A stretch of 64,000 nucleotides of DNA. Source: Anderseniella sp. Lineage in GTDB: Bacteria > Pseudomonadota > Alphaproteobacteria > Rhizobiales > Aestuariivirgaceae. Position 1 is the first letter of the stretch; every line of letters starts with the position of its first letter. The stretch is from assembly GCA_030626025.1 (NCBI GenBank), contig DAOUPT010000013.1, positions 1-64,000 of the forward strand. Reading direction: 5' to 3'. The notes under the pieces were generated by a model. The model was not told the origin of the DNA, did no database searches, and saw only the letters and a program-made list of their open reading frames with translations. Position numbers and translations under genes: made by a program. Positions 48,894-56,808 of the stretch are shown one piece after another.

Positions 48894-49694
48894 ATGAACT
48901 CACAAAAACGCTTACGTGGCAGACCAAAAAGTTTTTATGACAAGAGTGCCCAGAACAGAATCCAGACACTTGACCGTGCCCTGGATGTTTTGAATTGTCT
49001 TGCCGACACAAATGGTATGACCCTTACAGAAATTGCGGAAAAACTGGAGCAATCGCCTGCAACGATCTATCGTATTCTGTCAACCTTTGAACATCGGCAA
49101 GCGGCCGAAATGGACCCCGCCAGCCAGGAATGGTTCATCGGCCCGACAAGTTTCCGGCTTGGGTCGGCATTCCTGCGGCGAACCGGTGTGGTTGAACGAG
49201 CCCGCCCGCTGATGCGCGAATTGATGGAAGAAACAGGCGAAACAGCCAATCTTGGAACAGAGGTTTCCGGCGAGGTGATGTTTCTTTCACAGGTAGAAAC
49301 CCATGAAAACATCCGGGCATTCTTTCCACCGGGAGCAAAATCACCCATGCACGCTTCGGGAATCGGTAAAGCATTATTGGCTCATGCAGAACCATCAAAA
49401 ATCGAAAAGTATGTCACACAAAAAAAACTGGAAACTTTTACCGACAATACAATTTCGCAGCAGGATGATCTGCGGGCTGAACTGATAAAGATTAAAGCTC
49501 AGGGTTATGCTTTTGATGATGAGGAAAAAAACATCGGCATGCGTTGCATCGCGGCTCCTATTTTCAATTTCCATGGTGAAGTCACTGCTGGGATTTCAAT
49601 CTCAGGTCCAACAATCCGGTTGTCGCTTGAGCGGGTCAAACTTGTCAGCGAGATGGTCAAGAACAAGGCTAAATCTCTCTCGACGAATTTGTGA
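48894..49694 (+). CDS. bhcR: BhcR, IclR-type regulator of the beta-hydroxyaspartate cycle
   Basis: 266 residues: a basic leader (RLRGRPKSFYDK), the winged helix-turn-helix (LTEIAEKLEQSPATIYRILS near residues 45-64) and the C-terminal IclR effector domain (HASGIGKALLAHAEP, YAFDDEEKNIGMRCIAAPIF). In Paracoccus denitrificans BhcR binds the bhc promoter and its binding is weakened by glyoxylate. Divergent position from bhcA matches. I chose ATG 48894; a TTG seven codons upstream is possible. Confidence 0.92.
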   Translation: MNSQKRLRGRPKSFYDKSAQNRIQTLDRALDVLNCLADTNGMTLTEIAEKLEQSPATIYRILSTFEHRQAAEMDPASQEWFIGPTSFRLGSAFLRRTGVVERARPLMRELMEETGETANLGTEVSGEVMFLSQVETHENIRAFFPPGAKSPMHASGIGKALLAHAEPSKIEKYVTQKKLETFTDNTISQQDDLRAELIKIKAQGYAFDDEEKNIGMRCIAAPIFNFHGEVTAGISISGPTIRLSLERVKLVSEMVKNKAKSLSTNL

Positions 49695-49742
49695 TCTTGG
49701 AGCATCGGACATTCAGGAAATAGCTCGGTTATTTTGAATCTA

Positions 49743-50693
49743 TCAGATAGCTTTTCTCAAACCTGAAGGTGTCTGCCCAAACTTTTTTGAAAAGGCCCGG
49801 GTCATTGCGCTTGCATTTTCATAACCGCTACGAACTGCAACTTCAGTAACCGGCAGATCGGTGTTTTCAATCAGGCGTCGGGCTTCGGTCAGGCGTAAAT
49901 GCCTTGAAAGCTCTGCAGGATTCTTGTTCAGTTGTTTTTGAAAGCAGCGCTCAAGGTATTTCACATTGCAATCAAGCATTTTGCATATCTGGACAATCGT
50001 CAGCGGCGTTTCGATATTGTTGCGCATAATGACAATGGCCTGCTCGACAATTGTACTATTTGGTTTTCGGCCAAGCCTGGTTGATTGCAGGTCAGAACCA
50101 CCGTGCAGAAACAAGGATGCCAGGTCCATTTTCAAAACCTGACCATGCTCATTGCCGATGAGTTCCAGCATCAGATCAAAAGCGGCCATGGCACCACCGC
50201 ATGTGATGCGAGCGCCATCGATCACAAACCCGGTTCGCACGACATCAATCTTCAAGAAGGTTTCCGACAGGCTTTCTATCAGGTCCGGGTGAACGGTTGC
50301 CCGGTATCCATCAAGCAGACCGGCACCTGCCATAAGCCATGCACCGGTATCCAGACCAACAACGAATTTGCTGTACCGACTGGCCTGGACCAATTGCTTG
50401 CGCACGAGTTTTGCGTCCAGTTGCCGATGACCATAGCTGGAAACAATAAACAGCATATCGCCAGATTGACGATCGTCGATACCCGCGTCGGGAATAATCG
50501 GTAAACCGCTGGAAGAGGTTACTTGCTGCCCGTCAGGAGTAAAAAACTTCCACTGGTATAGTTTTTGATCGGCAAGCGTATTAGCAGCTCGAAAAGGTTC
50601 CAGGGCATTTGCCAAGCAGTGGTTCGAAAACTGCTCAAATACGAGAATATCAATTTGGACGGGTTTTCGAAGGCTATTTGTCGATTTTTGCAT
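49743..50693 (-). CDS. GlxA/CdhR-like AraC-family regulator
   Basis: 316 residues: an N-terminal DJ-1/PfpI-like domain (IDILVFEQFSNHCLANALEPF, LDTGAWLMAGAGLLDG in place of the nucleophile loop, so not enzymatic) and a C-terminal AraC double helix-turn-helix (IVQICKMLDCNVKYLERCFQ, TEVAVRSGYENASAMTRAFS). CdhR, which controls carnitine dehydrogenase genes in Pseudomonas, has this design. It is divergent from the BKACE-carnitine operon, and carnitine or an intermediate is the likely signal. It converges on bhcR with a gap of 48 bases. Confidence 0.88.
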   Translation of the reverse strand: MQKSTNSLRKPVQIDILVFEQFSNHCLANALEPFRAANTLADQKLYQWKFFTPDGQQVTSSSGLPIIPDAGIDDRQSGDMLFIVSSYGHRQLDAKLVRKQLVQASRYSKFVVGLDTGAWLMAGAGLLDGYRATVHPDLIESLSETFLKIDVVRTGFVIDGARITCGGAMAAFDLMLELIGNEHGQVLKMDLASLFLHGGSDLQSTRLGRKPNSTIVEQAIVIMRNNIETPLTIVQICKMLDCNVKYLERCFQKQLNKNPAELSRHLRLTEARRLIENTDLPVTEVAVRSGYENASAMTRAFSKKFGQTPSGLRKAI

Positions 50694-50733
50694 GATGAAT
50701 GTCTATCATTGCACATACTCTTTAGTCAAACTT

Positions 50734-50745
50734 AGTAAGATTACT
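50734..50745. promoter_or_regulatory. Palindrome AGTAA-GA-TTACT before the carnitine-type operon
   Basis: A 12-base palindrome in the 83-base gap between the GlxA-type regulator and the BKACE gene, about 32 bases before the BKACE start. A further TTAGT lies nearby. It could be part of the regulator's site, but such short AT-rich matches are weak evidence. Confidence 0.3.
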
Positions 50746-50776
50746 CAATATACCGACATTGATCAGGGAGAAAATG

Positions 50777-51685
50777 ATGTCACTGGAAATGAACCAAGAG
50801 GTCTTTATCACTTGCGCCGTAACCGGTTCCGGCAGCTCACAAGATCGCAGTCCTCATGTGCCGCGCAGCCCTGAACAAATAGCTGACAGCGCCATTAAAG
50901 CCGCAAAAGCCGGGGCCGCCGTTGTTCATTGCCATGTGCGTGACCCCGACACCGGGGTTCCGTCTCGCGACGTGAAGCTCTATCGTGAAGTTACCGATCG
51001 TATTCGCGCCAGCGATGTTGATGTCGTGTTGAACCTCACAGCGGGCATGGGGGGTGATTTGGTGTTTGGTTCACCGGATTCGCCTCTGCCCCTTCAACAG
51101 GGCACCGATATGGTAAGCGCGGCTGAACGCGTTGCCCATGTGGCTGAATGCCTGCCCGAAATTTGTACACTTGACTGTGGCACAATGAATTTTGCTGAAG
51201 CTGACTATGTGATGACCAACACCCCGGGCATGCTTACGGAAATGGGCCGCATGATGACCGAACTCGGGGTGAAGCCGGAAGTGGAGGCTTTTGATACAGG
51301 TCACCTGCATCTGGCAAAACATCTGGTTTCACAAGGCGTACTCGAAAGTCCGGCGATGGTGCAATTGTGCATGGGCATCCCATGGGGCGCACCCGATGAT
51401 CTCAATACATTTATGGCCATGGTCAATAATGTTCCAGCCGACTGGATCTGGTCAGCGTTCTCAATAGGGCGAAATGAAATGCCCTATGTGGCAGCTGCTG
51501 TTTTGGCTGGCGGTAATGTCCGCGTCGGTCTTGAGGATAATTTATGGCTGGCCAAAGGGGAATTGGCGACAAATGAAGCTTTGGTGGCCCGGGCTGTGAC
51601 CATCATTGAAGCAATGGGGGCAAAGGTGATCGGCCCTGAGGCTGTTCGCAAAAAACTGGGTCTAACCAAAAGGATGCCACGATGA
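50777..51685 (+). CDS. BKACE-family beta-keto acid cleavage enzyme, probably 3-dehydrocarnitine-cleaving
   Basis: 302 residues of the DUF849 family: a Zn-dependent TIM barrel that reacts a beta-keto acid with acetyl-CoA, giving acetoacetate and a shorter acyl-CoA. The zinc pair is in VVHCHVRDPDTG near residue 45; LNLTAGMGGDLVFG and EAFDTGHLHLAKHLV are further family marks, with FSIGRNEMPYVAAAVLAGGN late in the barrel. Adjacent carnitine dehydrogenase makes 3-dehydrocarnitine the obvious substrate, giving betainyl-CoA and acetoacetate. AGGGAG precedes ATG 50777; ATG 50774 is nearly as good. It overlaps the next gene (ATGA). Confidence 0.85.
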   Translation: MSLEMNQEVFITCAVTGSGSSQDRSPHVPRSPEQIADSAIKAAKAGAAVVHCHVRDPDTGVPSRDVKLYREVTDRIRASDVDVVLNLTAGMGGDLVFGSPDSPLPLQQGTDMVSAAERVAHVAECLPEICTLDCGTMNFAEADYVMTNTPGMLTEMGRMMTELGVKPEVEAFDTGHLHLAKHLVSQGVLESPAMVQLCMGIPWGAPDDLNTFMAMVNNVPADWIWSAFSIGRNEMPYVAAAVLAGGNVRVGLEDNLWLAKGELATNEALVARAVTIIEAMGAKVIGPEAVRKKLGLTKRMPR

Positions 51686-52656
51686 ACGGTACCATAGCAA
51701 TTATTGGGGGCGGTGTTATCGGTGGTGGTTGGGCCGCACGATTTTTGTTGAATGGCTGGGATGTCGCCATTTTTGATCCAAGCCCTGATGTTGAACGCCA
51801 GATTGATGAAGTAATGGCAAATGCCCGCCATGCACTTCCCGCCCTTGCAGATGCCGACATGCCTGCACAGGGAACTTTGCGGTTTTGCAAAACTGTTCAA
51901 GAAGCAGTCGGCGGCGCCAGCTGGATACAGGAAAGTGTCAGCGAACGGCTGGACCTCAAACACAAAGTGCTGAAAGAAATTCAGGATCATTGCCGGGAAG
52001 ATGCTGTGATTGGCTCATCGACTTCCGGTTTCAAGCCATCACAATTACAGGAAAAAAGCAAAAGGCCAGAACAGATTATCGTTGCCCACCCGTTTAACCC
52101 GGTTTATTTGCTGCCGCTGGTGGAACTGGTTGGCGCGCAAAAAACCACTACGCAGGCCAAAGAGATTTTGAATAAGCTTGGCATGAAACCGCTGGTGGTT
52201 CGCAAGGAAATAGACGCCCATATTGCCGACCGGTTTCTTGAAGCTGTATGGCGAGAAGCGCTTTGGCTGGTAAAAGACGGCGTTGCTACAACCCAAGAGA
52301 TTGATGATTCAATCCGTTTTGGCTTTGGTCTGCGCTGGGCGCAAATGGGTTTGTTTGAAACCTACCGTGTTGCAGGTGGTGAGGCGGGCATGGCCCATTT
52401 TATCAAACAGTTCGGCCCGGCGCTTAAATGGCCGTGGACCAAACTGATGGATGTGCCCGAATTAACCGACAAACTGGTTAAAACCATTGCCGACCAGTCA
52501 GATGAACAATCTGGCGCTCATTCCATTCGCCAGCTGGAACGTATTCGAGATGACAACCTTGTGGGCATCATGCGCGCCTTGAAACAAACCAACTGGGGAG
52601 TTGGTGAATTGTTGAATGCGCACGATGAGAACATGAAAAACCGGGACGACAAGTAA
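51682..52656 (+). CDS. lcdH: L-carnitine 3-dehydrogenase
   Basis: Oxidises L-carnitine to 3-dehydrocarnitine with NAD+. 324 residues of the 3-hydroxyacyl-CoA dehydrogenase fold: NAD loop IIGGGVIGGGWAARF at the N-terminus, ESVSERLDLKHKVL, IGSSTSGFKPSQL, the catalytic His in VAHPFNPVYLLPLVELVG, and the C-terminal helices with WREALWLVKDGVATTQEIDD. These strings are very close to known carnitine dehydrogenases, closer than to fatty-acid enzymes. Many rhizobial versions carry a fused thioesterase; this one ends without it. It overlaps its upstream neighbour by four bases and its downstream one by one. Confidence 0.9.
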   Translation: MNGTIAIIGGGVIGGGWAARFLLNGWDVAIFDPSPDVERQIDEVMANARHALPALADADMPAQGTLRFCKTVQEAVGGASWIQESVSERLDLKHKVLKEIQDHCREDAVIGSSTSGFKPSQLQEKSKRPEQIIVAHPFNPVYLLPLVELVGAQKTTTQAKEILNKLGMKPLVVRKEIDAHIADRFLEAVWREALWLVKDGVATTQEIDDSIRFGFGLRWAQMGLFETYRVAGGEAGMAHFIKQFGPALKWPWTKLMDVPELTDKLVKTIADQSDEQSGAHSIRQLERIRDDNLVGIMRALKQTNWGVGELLNAHDENMKNRDDK

Positions 52657-53816
52657 TGCAGTTTGGATTGACTCACGAACAGGAGATGATCGTTTCGACG
52701 GTTCGCGATTTCGTCGAAACCGAGATGTACCCCTACGAAGCTGAAGTTGAACGCAGCGGACATGTCGGTCCAGAAATTGCTGATATCATAAAACAGAAAA
52801 CAATTGATCTTGGATTTTACGCCTGTAATTTCCCTGAAAGCGTTGGAGCTGCCGGTCTTTCCCACCTGGATTTTGTTCTGGTTGAGCGTGAGCTTGGCCG
52901 GGCCAGCATGGCGCTCAATCACTTCTTTGGCCGACCGCAAAATATCTTGATGGCTTGCAAGGGCGATCAGATTGAGCGCTATCTGATGCCTGCTGTACGC
53001 GGCGAAAAAACGGATGCGCTGGCCATGACCGAACCGGAAGCGGGGTCTGATGTTCGCAGCATGAAATGCACAGCGGTGCGAGACGGGTCAGACTGGATTG
53101 TCAATGGCACCAAACACTTCATATCGGGTGCCGAACACGCCGATTTCGTTATTGTATTTGTGGCAACCGGAGAAGATCAAACCCCGCACGGTCCAAAGAA
53201 ACGCATTACCACTTTTCTGGTTGATCGCGGCACACCGGGTTTTACCATTCGTGAGGGATACAAATCTGTCTCGCACCGCGGCTATTCCAATTCAATTCTG
53301 GAGTTTGATGACTGCCGCCTGCCCCAAGCCCAGGTGCTTGGCGAGGTTGATGGCGGGTTCGCGGTGATGAATGAATGGCTCTATGCCACGCGTCTGACAG
53401 TTGCAACCATGTGCGTGGGGCGAGCACGGCGCTGCTTTGATCTGGCTTTGGAATATGCAGCCGAACGCAAACAGTTTGGTCAGCCGATTGGAAAATTTCA
53501 AGGTATCAGCTTTCAGATTGCCGACATGATTACCGAAATTGATGCTGCCGACTGGTTGACAATGTCGGCTGCCTGGCGGCTTGATCAGGGCTTGCCCGCT
53601 AATCGCGAGATCGCCAGCGCCAAGCTATATGCATCTGAAATGCTGGCAAGGGTCACAGATGCAACCTTGCAGATTTTCGGCGGCATGGGGCTGATGGATG
53701 ATTTTCCGGTTGAACGCTTTTGGCGCGACGCGAGAGTTGAGCGCATATGGGATGGCACTTCAGAAATCCAGCGTCACATTATCAGTCGCGAGTTATTACG
53801 ACCGCTTGGTGCCTGA
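52656..53816 (+). CDS. Acyl-CoA dehydrogenase, probably gamma-butyrobetainyl-CoA dehydrogenase
   Basis: 386-residue FAD enzyme. It has the family signature ALAMTEPEAGSDVRSM near residue 125, SHRGYSNSILEFDDCRLP in the middle, AAERKQFGQPIGKFQGISFQ, and a C-terminal WDGTSEIQRHI. In the medium-chain enzymes this last motif is YEGTSQIQ with the catalytic Glu; here that position is Asp. In this operon the natural reaction is gamma-butyrobetainyl-CoA to crotonobetainyl-CoA, but another short acyl-CoA cannot be ruled out. The electron-transfer flavoprotein needed is not in the window. ATG overlaps the preceding stop (TAATG). Confidence 0.82.
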   Translation: MQFGLTHEQEMIVSTVRDFVETEMYPYEAEVERSGHVGPEIADIIKQKTIDLGFYACNFPESVGAAGLSHLDFVLVERELGRASMALNHFFGRPQNILMACKGDQIERYLMPAVRGEKTDALAMTEPEAGSDVRSMKCTAVRDGSDWIVNGTKHFISGAEHADFVIVFVATGEDQTPHGPKKRITTFLVDRGTPGFTIREGYKSVSHRGYSNSILEFDDCRLPQAQVLGEVDGGFAVMNEWLYATRLTVATMCVGRARRCFDLALEYAAERKQFGQPIGKFQGISFQIADMITEIDAADWLTMSAAWRLDQGLPANREIASAKLYASEMLARVTDATLQIFGGMGLMDDFPVERFWRDARVERIWDGTSEIQRHIISRELLRPLGA

Positions 53817-53819
53817 CCG

Positions 53820-55844
53820 ATGGAAAACCGTTCAAACCTTGCCCGCCTGCTGCGCCCACACTCTATAGCAGTTGTGGGTGGAGGTGTGTGGTGCAAATCG
53901 GTTGTCGAGCAATGTCAGAAAATCGGCTTTGAAGGCCCTGTCTGGCCGGTGCATCCCTATAAGAAGACGATTGCCGGATTGCCGGTTTTTTCTCAACCAA
54001 ATGAGTTGCCTGCGGCACCAGATGCGGTGTTCATCGGCGTTAATCGTCATGCGCTGATTGAAACATTGCCTGAACTTAATGCTTTGGGCGCAGGCGGTGC
54101 GGTTTGTTTTGCCAGTGGCTTCATGGAAACCGGAGAAAGCAGTTTGCATCAAAAACTGCTCAAAGCAGCTGGTGATATGGCGTTACTTGGTCCCAATTGT
54201 TATGGCTTTATCAACTACCTTGACCGCTGTGCTCTATGGCCGGACCAGCATGGGGGAGAAGTCGTTGAGCGCGGTGTGGCCATTATCACCCAGTCGTCGA
54301 ATATTGCCCTGAATATCACCATGCAAAGACGCGGCCTGCCGGTAGCATATATGGTCACTGCTGGCAATCAGGCCCAGACCGGTCTTGCTGAAATTGGCGA
54401 GGAGTTGCTGAACGATGATCGCGTAACGGCACTGGGCTGCCATATTGAAGGATTTGGTGATCTGAGGGCTTATGAAGCTTTGGCAAAAAAAGCTTATGGG
54501 CTTGGCAAGCCGGTTATAATTTTGAAAGTCGGTCGATCCAAACAAGCCCGTGCCGCATCCATATCCCACACGGCCTCGCTCGCAGGAGACGATGCAGGGG
54601 CGCAGGCCTTTATCGACCGGCTCGGCTTTGCCCGTGTTGAAAATCTGCCGCAATTTCTGGAAATGCTCAAACTGGTTCATGTTCACGGACGCCTTGGCGG
54701 AACGCGGGTTGCATCGCTGAGCTGTTCTGGAGGTGAAGCCTCTCTGGTTGCAGATGCCGGTCACATTCATGGCATAAGTTTTCCCAAACTTACCGCATCA
54801 AGAAAAAAGCGCTTGGACAATAGTCTTGGCGAACTGGTTTCACTTGCCAACCCGCTTGATTATCATACTGACATTTGGCGCGACCGCACGGTGATGGGCG
54901 AGGTATTTGCAGCAATGAGCGGGCCGGATATTGATTTGACCATTGTGTTGCTTGATTTCCCGCAAACAGACAATTGCCGGGATGAAGACTGGATAATCGC
55001 TATTGAAGCTGTGGAAGACGCAGCTGCTCAGACCGGCCGCCCCTTTGGCGTGGTTGCGTCCCTGCCTGAAAACATGCCTGACATTTACGCAAAGCGGTTG
55101 ACAGAAAATAATATTGTTCCTCTTTGCGCAATTGATGATGCGCTGGCTGCGATGGTCGGCGCATCATGTGTTTTACGCAAACCTGCCGCTGAGCCCGTAC
55201 TGCTTGCAAACTCGTCGACTGACATCGAAGTAATAAGTGAGCACGCAGCCAAAATTGAACTGGCAGAATTTGGCTTGTATATTCCTGTCAGTGCCAGAGC
55301 CGGGACTGTAAGTGAAGTTGCAAAAGCAACTGAACAATTGCCATTTCCGGTGGTTCTCAAAGGCGAAGGGTTTGCGCACAAATCTGAAGCCGGTGCTGTT
55401 GTTCTTGATCTCAAGGACAAACAAGCTGTTTGCAATGCTGCACAAAAAATGAACGCAGACAGTTTTCTTGTTGAAGAACAAATTACCGATGTCGTTGCAG
55501 AATTGCTGATTGGTGTTACCCATGACCCTGCTCACGGGTTTTTATTGACTCTGGCTGCTGGCGGTGTTCTCACCGAACTTTTGCAGGACAGCCAGACATT
55601 ACTTGTTCCAGCCACTAAAGATGAAATAGGTGTCGCGTTAGATAGCTTAAAATGCGCCGTGCTGCTGAAAGGGTATCGCGGCAAACCGGCGGCTAATCAT
55701 TCGGAAATTGTTGATGCTGTTCTTGCGGTGCAAAATTATGTAATTTCAAACGCAGGGAAAATTTCTGAAGTTGAGATTAACCCGCTAATGTGTACGCCGA
55801 AAAATGCAATTGCCGCAGATGCTCTTATATCCAGGGAAAAATAG
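53820..55844 (+). CDS. ADP-forming acyl-CoA synthetase (acetate-CoA ligase family)
   Basis: 674 residues with the fused layout of ADP-forming acyl-CoA synthetases: CoA-binding domain (RPHSIAVVGGGVWCKS), ligase domain with phospho-His250 in AASISHTASLAGDD, and a C-terminal ATP-grasp (VVLKGEGFAHKSEAGAVVLD, EVEINPLMCTP). The reaction is reversible: acid + CoA + ATP to acyl-CoA + ADP + phosphate. Here it could charge gamma-butyrobetaine or carnitine, or recover ATP from betainyl-CoA. AMP-forming ligases are the usual choice for this pathway, so the family is notable. It starts three bases after the dehydrogenase. Confidence 0.85.
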   Translation: MENRSNLARLLRPHSIAVVGGGVWCKSVVEQCQKIGFEGPVWPVHPYKKTIAGLPVFSQPNELPAAPDAVFIGVNRHALIETLPELNALGAGGAVCFASGFMETGESSLHQKLLKAAGDMALLGPNCYGFINYLDRCALWPDQHGGEVVERGVAIITQSSNIALNITMQRRGLPVAYMVTAGNQAQTGLAEIGEELLNDDRVTALGCHIEGFGDLRAYEALAKKAYGLGKPVIILKVGRSKQARAASISHTASLAGDDAGAQAFIDRLGFARVENLPQFLEMLKLVHVHGRLGGTRVASLSCSGGEASLVADAGHIHGISFPKLTASRKKRLDNSLGELVSLANPLDYHTDIWRDRTVMGEVFAAMSGPDIDLTIVLLDFPQTDNCRDEDWIIAIEAVEDAAAQTGRPFGVVASLPENMPDIYAKRLTENNIVPLCAIDDALAAMVGASCVLRKPAAEPVLLANSSTDIEVISEHAAKIELAEFGLYIPVSARAGTVSEVAKATEQLPFPVVLKGEGFAHKSEAGAVVLDLKDKQAVCNAAQKMNADSFLVEEQITDVVAELLIGVTHDPAHGFLLTLAAGGVLTELLQDSQTLLVPATKDEIGVALDSLKCAVLLKGYRGKPAANHSEIVDAVLAVQNYVISNAGKISEVEINPLMCTPKNAIAADALISREK

Positions 55845-55846
55845 AC

Positions 55847-56629
55847 ATGGAAAATCCGATCAAGACACATATTCAAGACGGCATTCTGGAGGTCACACTG
55901 GACCGCCCTAAAGCCAATGCGATTGATCTTGCAACAAGTCGTATCATGGGTAATGTATTTGCTGACTTCAGGGACAACCGGGATCTCAAAGTGGCGATTA
56001 TTCAGGCTGCGGGAGAAAAGTTCTTTTGCCCCGGTTGGGATTTGAAAGCTGCTGCTGATGGCGATGCTGTTGATGGCGATTACGGCGTTGGCGGGTTTGG
56101 CGGACTGCAGGAATTGCGGGACCTGAACAAGCCGGTGATTGCAGCAGTGAATGGCATTTGTTGTGGCGGCGGACTGGAACTTGCCCTTTCAGCCGATATC
56201 ATTCTGGCCTCAGATATTGCAACTTTTGCCCTGCCGGAAATTCGATCGGGCACTGTCGCTGATGCAGCCAGCATCAAATTGCCCAAGCGCATCCCCTATC
56301 ACATCGCCATGGAAATGCTGATTACCGGGCGTTGGCTGGATGCAGAGGAAGCCCACCGCTGGGGTTTTGTCAACCACATCTACGCTCTCGAAGAACTGCA
56401 CGAAAAGGCCAGAGAAATGGCTCGTATGATAGCCTCTGGCCCGCCACTGGTTTATGCTGCAATCAAGGAAATTGTTCGCGATGCTGAGGGTTCGAAATTT
56501 CAAGACACAATGAACAGGGTAACTAAGCGCCAGTTAAAAACCGTCGACACACTCTATGGGTCAGAAGACAATCTGGAAGGCTTTAAAGCTTTTGCAGAAA
56601 AACGGGACCCTGTTTGGAAGGGAAAATAA
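55847..56629 (+). CDS. caiD: Carnitinyl-CoA dehydratase CaiD
   Basis: Interconverts crotonobetainyl-CoA and L-carnitinyl-CoA. 260 residues of the crotonase fold: ILEVTLDRPKANAIDLATS at the start, the oxyanion-hole segments FFCPGWDLKAAADG and VNGICCGGGLELAL, and the ending AFAEKRDPVWKGK. These match E. coli CaiD (as I recall it) almost motif for motif. The start used lies two bases after the preceding stop and has AGGGA upstream; an earlier in-frame ATG overlaps the ligase and is rejected. Last gene of the operon. Confidence 0.9.
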   Translation: MENPIKTHIQDGILEVTLDRPKANAIDLATSRIMGNVFADFRDNRDLKVAIIQAAGEKFFCPGWDLKAAADGDAVDGDYGVGGFGGLQELRDLNKPVIAAVNGICCGGGLELALSADIILASDIATFALPEIRSGTVADAASIKLPKRIPYHIAMEMLITGRWLDAEEAHRWGFVNHIYALEELHEKAREMARMIASGPPLVYAAIKEIVRDAEGSKFQDTMNRVTKRQLKTVDTLYGSEDNLEGFKAFAEKRDPVWKGK

Positions 56630-56721
56630 CCTGTAGCAGTATCAAGCCCGCTTTTGTTATGCTTGAGTCGGTTATTCCCAACGGGTTTGCCCCGCTTGTC
56701 GTCTTTGGTTTTATTATAGTG

Positions 56722-56738
56722 TTGACGGGCCGGGTCAA
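56722..56738. promoter_or_regulatory. Inverted repeat TTGAC-N7-GTCAA before the MAT gene
   Basis: Perfect five-base arms about 70 bases before the methionine adenosyltransferase start, in a 179-base gap. It resembles a FNR/CRP-like pair, but the spacing is three bases too wide. It may be a site for another dimeric regulator. I see no SAM riboswitch in this gap. Confidence 0.3.
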
Positions 56739-56808
56739 TTATTGAGAGCATGGCTGGAAACTCAAAGCATCTGAACTCGCACGAGGCCATAGAAAGAAGT
56801 AGAAACCG

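Noticed and set aside
56630-56808. SAM riboswitch or intrinsic terminator before the MAT gene
   Set aside because: No SAM-I or SAM-II core pairing found; the TTGAC/GTCAA repeat lacks a U-run.
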